A stretch of 26,074 nt of DNA from TCS-49 sp964442515 (GTDB taxonomy: Bacteria > Campylobacterota > Campylobacteria > Campylobacterales > Sulfurovaceae), in contig CAYUAC010000013.1 in the NCBI GenBank assembly GCA_964442515.1, positions 1 to 26,074 on the forward strand. Direction: 5' to 3'. A program made the translations under genes and the position numbers. A model generated the notes under the pieces. That model had not been told where the DNA came from, made no database searches, and worked only from the letters and a program-made list of their open reading frames with translations. Positions 22,801 to 26,074 of this stretch are shown one piece after another (the stretch's first letter is position 1; each line of letters starts with the position of its first letter).

Positions 22801-23281
22801 TTATCACCTTTTTGGCATAGTTTATCAATCCGCCCTCATTAACCAGGCGCTGCATGAATTCGGGGATGGGTGTGAACGTGTATTGTTCGTTTTTGCTTTT
22901 GTTGACAATGACGCCTTTTTCCATATCGACTTCCAGCGTGTCGCCCTCATCGATCCTGTCTGCTTCAGCCACTTCAAAGATGGGCAGTCCCATGTTAAAC
23001 GCGTTTCTGTAAAAGATCCGCGCGAAGGTTTTGGCGATCACGGCGGAAACACCCGCGGCTTTGAGCGCTATGGGGGCGTGTTCGCGGCTGGAACCGCAGC
23101 CGAAGTTTTCGCCGGCCACGATAAGGTCGCCTGGGGTCATTTTGTCCGTAAACTCGGGGTCGGCGTCTTCCATGACGTGCTTTGCCAACTCTTGCGGGTC
23201 TGAATTGTTAAGGTATCTGGCGGCGATGATCAGATCGGTATCGATATTGTCGCCGTATTTCCAAACTTTTCCGGTAATCAT
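22793..23281 (-). CDS. leuD: 3-isopropylmalate dehydratase small subunit
   Basis: LeuD is the swivelling small subunit that pairs with LeuC to isomerise 2-isopropylmalate to 3-isopropylmalate. From the second ATG the protein is 162 aa: MITGKVWKYGDNIDTDLIIA is the standard archaeal/epsilon-type N-terminus, and GENFGCGSSREHAPIALKAAG is the signature substrate-binding motif. The start at 23281 is chosen over ATG 23287 because CGGAG sits directly against the first ATG but six bases from the second. It is the first gene of the seven-gene unit ending with the M23 peptidase. LeuC is absent here, so the Leu pathway genes are split. Confidence 0.95.
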   Translation of the reverse strand: MITGKVWKYGDNIDTDLIIAARYLNNSDPQELAKHVMEDADPEFTDKMTPGDLIVAGENFGCGSSREHAPIALKAAGVSAVIAKTFARIFYRNAFNMGLPIFEVAEADRIDEGDTLEVDMEKGVIVNKSKNEQYTFTPIPEFMQRLVNEGGLINYAKKVINE

Positions 23282-23310
23282 ACACATCTCCGTGGGATTT
23301 TATTGCAGCG

Positions 23311-23316
23311 ATTATA
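23311..23316 (-). promoter_or_regulatory. Sigma-70 promoter -10 box for the leuD-to-M23 operon
   Basis: On the minus strand TATAAT stands in CGATATAATCGC, preceded by TTTTAAGCAGTTTTT, an AAG/T-rich upstream region typical of this phylum. Transcription would start near 23304, about 22 bases before the preferred leuD ATG. The leader is too short for an attenuator, and no leader peptide or T-box is seen. Confidence 0.7.
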
Positions 23317-23425
23317 TCGAAAAACTGCTTAAAATGCTTGCAAAGGGGTACGCAGTGGGATGTGGGAATGATACCTTTACCGGGTGGGGCAGAGGGTGTT
23401 GATTGTGTCTAAAGCACTATTTAAG

Positions 23426-23431
23426 TATAAT
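23426..23431 (+). promoter_or_regulatory. Sigma-70 promoter -10 box for the AAA-ATPase gene
   Basis: A perfect TATAAT lies downstream of CTATTTAAG. Transcription near 23441 leaves a leader of about 29 bases to ATG 23470 and would make the upstream TTG at 23440 unusable, which supports the ATG. The roughly 110 bp between this site and the divergent leuD promoter hold nothing recognisable. Confidence 0.6.
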
Positions 23432-23469
23432 AGAACTTATTGACACTTTTGAATAGGCAAGGCAAAAAG

Positions 23470-25017
23470 ATGAAACTACCAAAGCTTCCCATAGGCATAC
23501 AAACATTTAGCAAAATACGAGAAGATGATTACATCTATATTGATAAAACAGATATGGCTTTGCAAATGATAGAGGATTATCAGTATGTCTTTTTAAGCCG
23601 TCCCAGACGCTTTGGCAAATCTTTGTTTTTGGATACGCTTAGAAATATCTTTGAAGCAAAAAAAGAGTATTTTAAAGGTCTTGCGATAGAAAATAAGTGG
23701 GATTGGGAAACAAAATATCCGGTTATTCTTGTCTCTTTTGCAAGTGGTAAAATAGACAGCAGAGCTTCACTTGATCATAGGATTACAAAGATACTGAAAG
23801 AAAATCAAAATAATTTGGGTATTGAGTGTGATGAGCAAAACGATGTGGCAGGCTGTTTTAGAGAATTGATACTCAAAGCTTATGAAAAATACAACCAAAA
23901 AGTAGTAGTCCTTATTGATGAATACGATAAGCCTATCTTAGACAACATCACCAACACCGAAGCAGCTAAGCAGATACGAGACGGCCTTGTGAACTTCTAC
24001 AGCGTTATCAAAGGCAGCGACGAGTTCCTGCGCTTTGCGTTTTTAACAGGAGTGAGCAAATTTACAAAAACCTCAATCTTTAGCGGACTTAATAACATTA
24101 CCGATATTTCTTTGAATAAACGATACGCAGATGTATGCGGGTATAGCCAAAAAGATGTTGAAACTACATTTAAGCCGTATTTAGAGGGTGTGGATATGGA
24201 GAAGCTCAAGTGCTGGTACAACGGCTATAACTTTTTGGGCAGCTCTATGTACAACCCCTTTGATATCTTGCAGTTTATAGCCAATGATTACATATTTAAA
24301 AACTACTGGTTTGAAACGGGAACTCCTACATTTTTAATGGAGCTCATAAAGACACAAAACTACTTTTTGCCAAACCTTACAAATCTAAGAGTAGATGAAA
24401 AACTTCTCAACAGCTTTGATATAGAAAATCTGGATTTAGAAGTCGTGCTTTATCAAACGGGCTATCTGACAATAGACAGGGTAGAACAAGATGAGGATAT
24501 AGGAACTATAGAATACCTTCTTAAAATACCCAATAAAGAGGTCAAACTCTCACTCTCACAGTCTATAGCCTCAGCATTTTTTAATGATAAAACACCGACA
24601 AAAAAAGATTTGTACAAAGCGCTCAAGCATAAGCAGCCAGATGATTTTGAAGAGGCGCTAAAAAGCATCTTTGCCTCCATCCCGTACCACAATTTTACCA
24701 AAAACGATATGCAGGCCCATGAGGGGTTTTATGCCAGTGTGGTGTATGTGTATCTGCAATCTTTGGGACTGGATATCACCGGCGAAGATGTGACAAATAA
24801 GGGTAGAATTGACCTAACTATCAAAATGGATGAAGCTATCTATATATTGGAGTTTAAGGTTGACGGTAAACAGGGAGAAGCTTTACAACAGATCAAAGAG
24901 AAAAATTATCACGAAAAATACGCAAAAGAGTCTAAACATATCTATCTTTTGGGAATAGAATTTGACAGCAGTGAGAAAAATATTTCGGCCTTTGAGTGGG
25001 AGAAAGCAACAGCGTAA
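23470..25017 (+). CDS. AAA-ATPase-like / PD-(D/E)XK nuclease-like protein (DUF1703 family)
   Basis: A 515-aa protein of the AAA-ATPase_like plus PDDEXK_9 architecture. The N-terminal opener LPIGIQTFSKIREDDYIYID is typical. The nucleotide site RPRRFGKSL (44-52) replaces a classical Walker A, and Walker B is LIDEYDKP (148-155). The C-terminal domain has PD-(D/E)XK residues D448, E461 and K463 (GRIDLTI, LEFKVDG) followed by QIKEKNYHEKY. These proteins are abundant, often multi-copy and horizontally spread; a mobile or defence role has been suggested but I know of no established function. ATG 23470 has AAGG at 23459-23462. Base composition is patchy: hand counts give 35% GC for 23761-23880 and 49% for 23941-24060. 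It seems complete. Confidence 0.88.
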   Translation: MKLPKLPIGIQTFSKIREDDYIYIDKTDMALQMIEDYQYVFLSRPRRFGKSLFLDTLRNIFEAKKEYFKGLAIENKWDWETKYPVILVSFASGKIDSRASLDHRITKILKENQNNLGIECDEQNDVAGCFRELILKAYEKYNQKVVVLIDEYDKPILDNITNTEAAKQIRDGLVNFYSVIKGSDEFLRFAFLTGVSKFTKTSIFSGLNNITDISLNKRYADVCGYSQKDVETTFKPYLEGVDMEKLKCWYNGYNFLGSSMYNPFDILQFIANDYIFKNYWFETGTPTFLMELIKTQNYFLPNLTNLRVDEKLLNSFDIENLDLEVVLYQTGYLTIDRVEQDEDIGTIEYLLKIPNKEVKLSLSQSIASAFFNDKTPTKKDLYKALKHKQPDDFEEALKSIFASIPYHNFTKNDMQAHEGFYASVVYVYLQSLGLDITGEDVTNKGRIDLTIKMDEAIYILEFKVDGKQGEALQQIKEKNYHEKYAKESKHIYLLGIEFDSSEKNISAFEWEKATA

Positions 25018-25047
25018 AGCTATAGAAATCACCATTCAAGTAATTTT

Positions 25048-25070
25048 CAAAAAGGGTCCGACCGACTCCC
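25048..25070 (-). terminator. Possible weak terminator after the nucleotidyltransferase gene
   Basis: Within the 74-bp convergent gap the minus strand reads GGGAGTCGGTCGGACCC followed by TTTTT (the A-run at 25049-25053 on the plus strand). A five-pair stem with a one-base bulge and a five-base loop is possible. It lies about 20 bases after the stop codon of the AbiEii-type gene. The GC-rich palindrome could instead be a REP-like element. Confidence 0.35.
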
Positions 25071-25091
25071 ACCCACAATGGATGCGCACTT

Positions 25092-25754
25092 TTATGGAGT
25101 ACAATAGAGACTGTTGGTTGTTTCCCGGGTGATATCACGGCAGAGTATGTCGATTTTATCTTTGCTGATATTGATCTGTTTGATAGTTTTGATACTGTGC
25201 AGCCAGGGTAGAGGAAATGTTTGCAGGCGATAGATCAAAACGTCTTTTTCAAGAAATGCTTTTTTGCTTGAAATTGAAAGGATATCTTGCCAGTCAAATT
25301 GTTCGTAATAACAAAAGCAGAAAAGATCAAAGATATCTTTTTCCTCGTCTCTGTCGTTAATCGCGTTAATTTTGTTGGTAAGGATGTTCAGTTTGTTGTC
25401 GACTCTGATATTGTCAATAATTTTGCTTTTTTTATAGCGGTAGACCCGGTCATTGACAAAATCGATCTGTAGAGTATCGTTGATGATTGTTCTGTAAAAG
25501 TCGCGTGCGTTGACTATGGTTTTGATCGTAAAATTGTTTTGCAGCAGGTGCTGGATGATTTCGTCAATATCTTCATGAAAATTTTGGCCGTTGCTGACAA
25601 AAAAATCCAGATCATCAGAATACCTTGCATCGTAATAAAAGCGGTGCAGCGCTGTGCCTCCGGTGAGATAAAAGGCGTTATCAAAACTGTTTACAAGCTT
25701 TAAAATATCATCCTGCAAAAGATACAGTTTTGTGTAGTCTAAAGTTTTCGCCAC
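25092..25754 (-). CDS. AbiEii/AbiGii-type nucleotidyltransferase (putative toxin)
   Basis: A 220-aa nucleotidyltransferase-fold protein of the AbiEii/AbiGii toxin superfamily. Motif I is LTGGTALH (30-37), motif II is RYSDDLDFF (44-52) with metal-binding D48 and D50. LQIDFVND supplies the third acidic position, and the RDEEKDIFDLFCF segment matches the conserved KD-D helix. Characterised relatives inhibit growth, some by adding nucleotides to tRNA; whether this one does is unknown. The GTG start at 25752-25754 has AAAGG six bases upstream, inside the end of the neighbouring small gene, which it overlaps by 16 bases. That tight coupling is typical of toxin-antitoxin pairs. It converges on the AAA-ATPase gene. 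Confidence 0.85.
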   Translation of the reverse strand: MAKTLDYTKLYLLQDDILKLVNSFDNAFYLTGGTALHRFYYDARYSDDLDFFVSNGQNFHEDIDEIIQHLLQNNFTIKTIVNARDFYRTIINDTLQIDFVNDRVYRYKKSKIIDNIRVDNKLNILTNKINAINDRDEEKDIFDLFCFCYYEQFDWQDILSISSKKAFLEKDVLIYRLQTFPLPWLHSIKTIKQINISKDKIDILCRDITRETTNSLYCTP

Positions 25755-26044
25755 TGCAATCCTTTGATATCGTGGTCCTCACCAAACAGGAGTGATCGAA
25801 GTATGAGGATATGTTTTTGCATATATCTGCTTTGGTGTTTTATATTGATAGAATCAAAAAAATTTTTCAAGTCCTGAAGCTCAAACATTTGCAAGTCGCT
25901 GAGTTTATCACTGGAGTTGTAAAGAATCTTGGAAAACAGCTTTTGCCTGACTTTTTTATCTTTTGAATGCAGGGTTTGTAAGAGTTTTTCTTCGGATATA
26001 TCATAATCCCAGAAACATTCTTGTTTGATTCTTTTAAAATCCAT
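25739..26044 (-). CDS. Small partner of the AbiEii-type gene, putative antitoxin (DUF6922-like)
   Basis: A 101-aa protein beginning MDFKRIKQECFWDYDISEEK. The FWDYD element, the helical middle and the final KHILILRSLLFG helix recall short proteins (DUF6922-like, from memory) coded just before nucleotidyltransferase toxins. It shows no helix-turn-helix like AbiEi and no signal peptide. AAGGAA lies ten bases before the ATG. It comes first and overlaps the nucleotidyltransferase gene by 16 bases, the usual antitoxin-first order. The antitoxin role is inferred from position and size only. The promoter would lie at or beyond the window edge. Confidence 0.6.
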   Translation of the reverse strand: MDFKRIKQECFWDYDISEEKLLQTLHSKDKKVRQKLFSKILYNSSDKLSDLQMFELQDLKNFFDSINIKHQSRYMQKHILILRSLLFGEDHDIKGLQWRKL

Positions 26045-26074
26045 TTTTTATCGGTTCCTTTTTTGGGGTACTAC

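Noticed and set aside
23288..23425. Possible leucine attenuator, T-box or leader peptide before leuD
   Set aside because: The -10 box at 23311-23316 leaves a leader of only about 20 bases, with no leucine codon run and no hairpin.
24932..25138. 68-codon minus-strand frame in the convergent gap
   Set aside because: It overlaps the 3' ends of two well-supported genes, has no ribosome site, and its composition gives no protein-like pattern.
23470..26044. The AAA-ATPase and the AbiEii pair as one joint defence operon
   Set aside because: They are convergent, separated by a likely terminator, and no shared promoter or regulator is seen; proximity alone does not support one system.

Overview
The window looks like a contig from the chromosome of a flagellated member of the Campylobacterota (formerly Epsilonproteobacteria), probably a free-living Sulfurimonas, Sulfuricurvum or Sulfurovum relative. 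The evidence is protein content and gene order: purA next to FliJ-like and MotE-like genes, DUF507 next to carA, lolA divergent from secA followed by a LolC/E-type permease, a CiaD-like gene beside the CCA-adding enzyme, and a CiaB-like protein. Promoters have a TATAAT -10 box without a clear -35, as is usual in this phylum. Species is not resolved. A 10-N run at 18116-18125 marks a draft-assembly gap.

Layout. (1) Bases 3-4656, + strand: the tail of a lytic transglycosylase, rdgB, a CiaB-like putative zinc metallopeptidase and a chemoreceptor, closed by an intrinsic terminator. (2) Bases 4740-8872, +: a promoter, then a class V aminotransferase, hisZ-like, purA, FliJ-like and motE-like genes, mostly overlapping or a few bases apart. 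(3) Bases 8949-12534, +: a second promoter, then a DUF507 protein, carA, upp and an MgtC/DUF4010 membrane protein. (4) Bases 12524-14150, -: flgF and flgG behind a well-conserved sigma-54 promoter. (5) Bases 14208-18646: lolA (-) diverges from secA and a LolC/E-type permease (+), with a 51-nt palindrome between them. (6) Bases 18664-23281, -: a compact seven-gene unit, leuD-leuB-TPR-CiaD-like-cca-membrane protein-M23 peptidase. (7) Bases 23470-26044: an accessory end with an AAA-ATPase/PD-(D/E)XK protein (+) and, convergent to it, an AbiEii-type nucleotidyltransferase with a small partner gene (-).

How the genes work together. Most of the window is housekeeping: nucleotide metabolism (rdgB, purA, carA, upp), histidine and leucine synthesis, protein and lipoprotein export (secA, lolA, permease), cell-wall remodelling (transglycosylase, M23) and tRNA maturation (cca). 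Flagellar genes sit among them: flgF and flgG have their own sigma-54 control, while the FliJ-like and MotE-like genes share the purA transcript. The two homologues of Campylobacter 'invasion antigens' lie in ordinary core operons, which argues for an older, non-pathogenic role. The last 2.6 kb is the accessory part; its AAA-ATPase gene has patchy base composition.

No complete novel defence island, CRISPR array, prophage or intact insertion sequence was seen. The best candidates for new biology are the nucleotidyltransferase/small-protein pair at the right end, the CiaB-like metallopeptidase and the apparent AUU start of cca.
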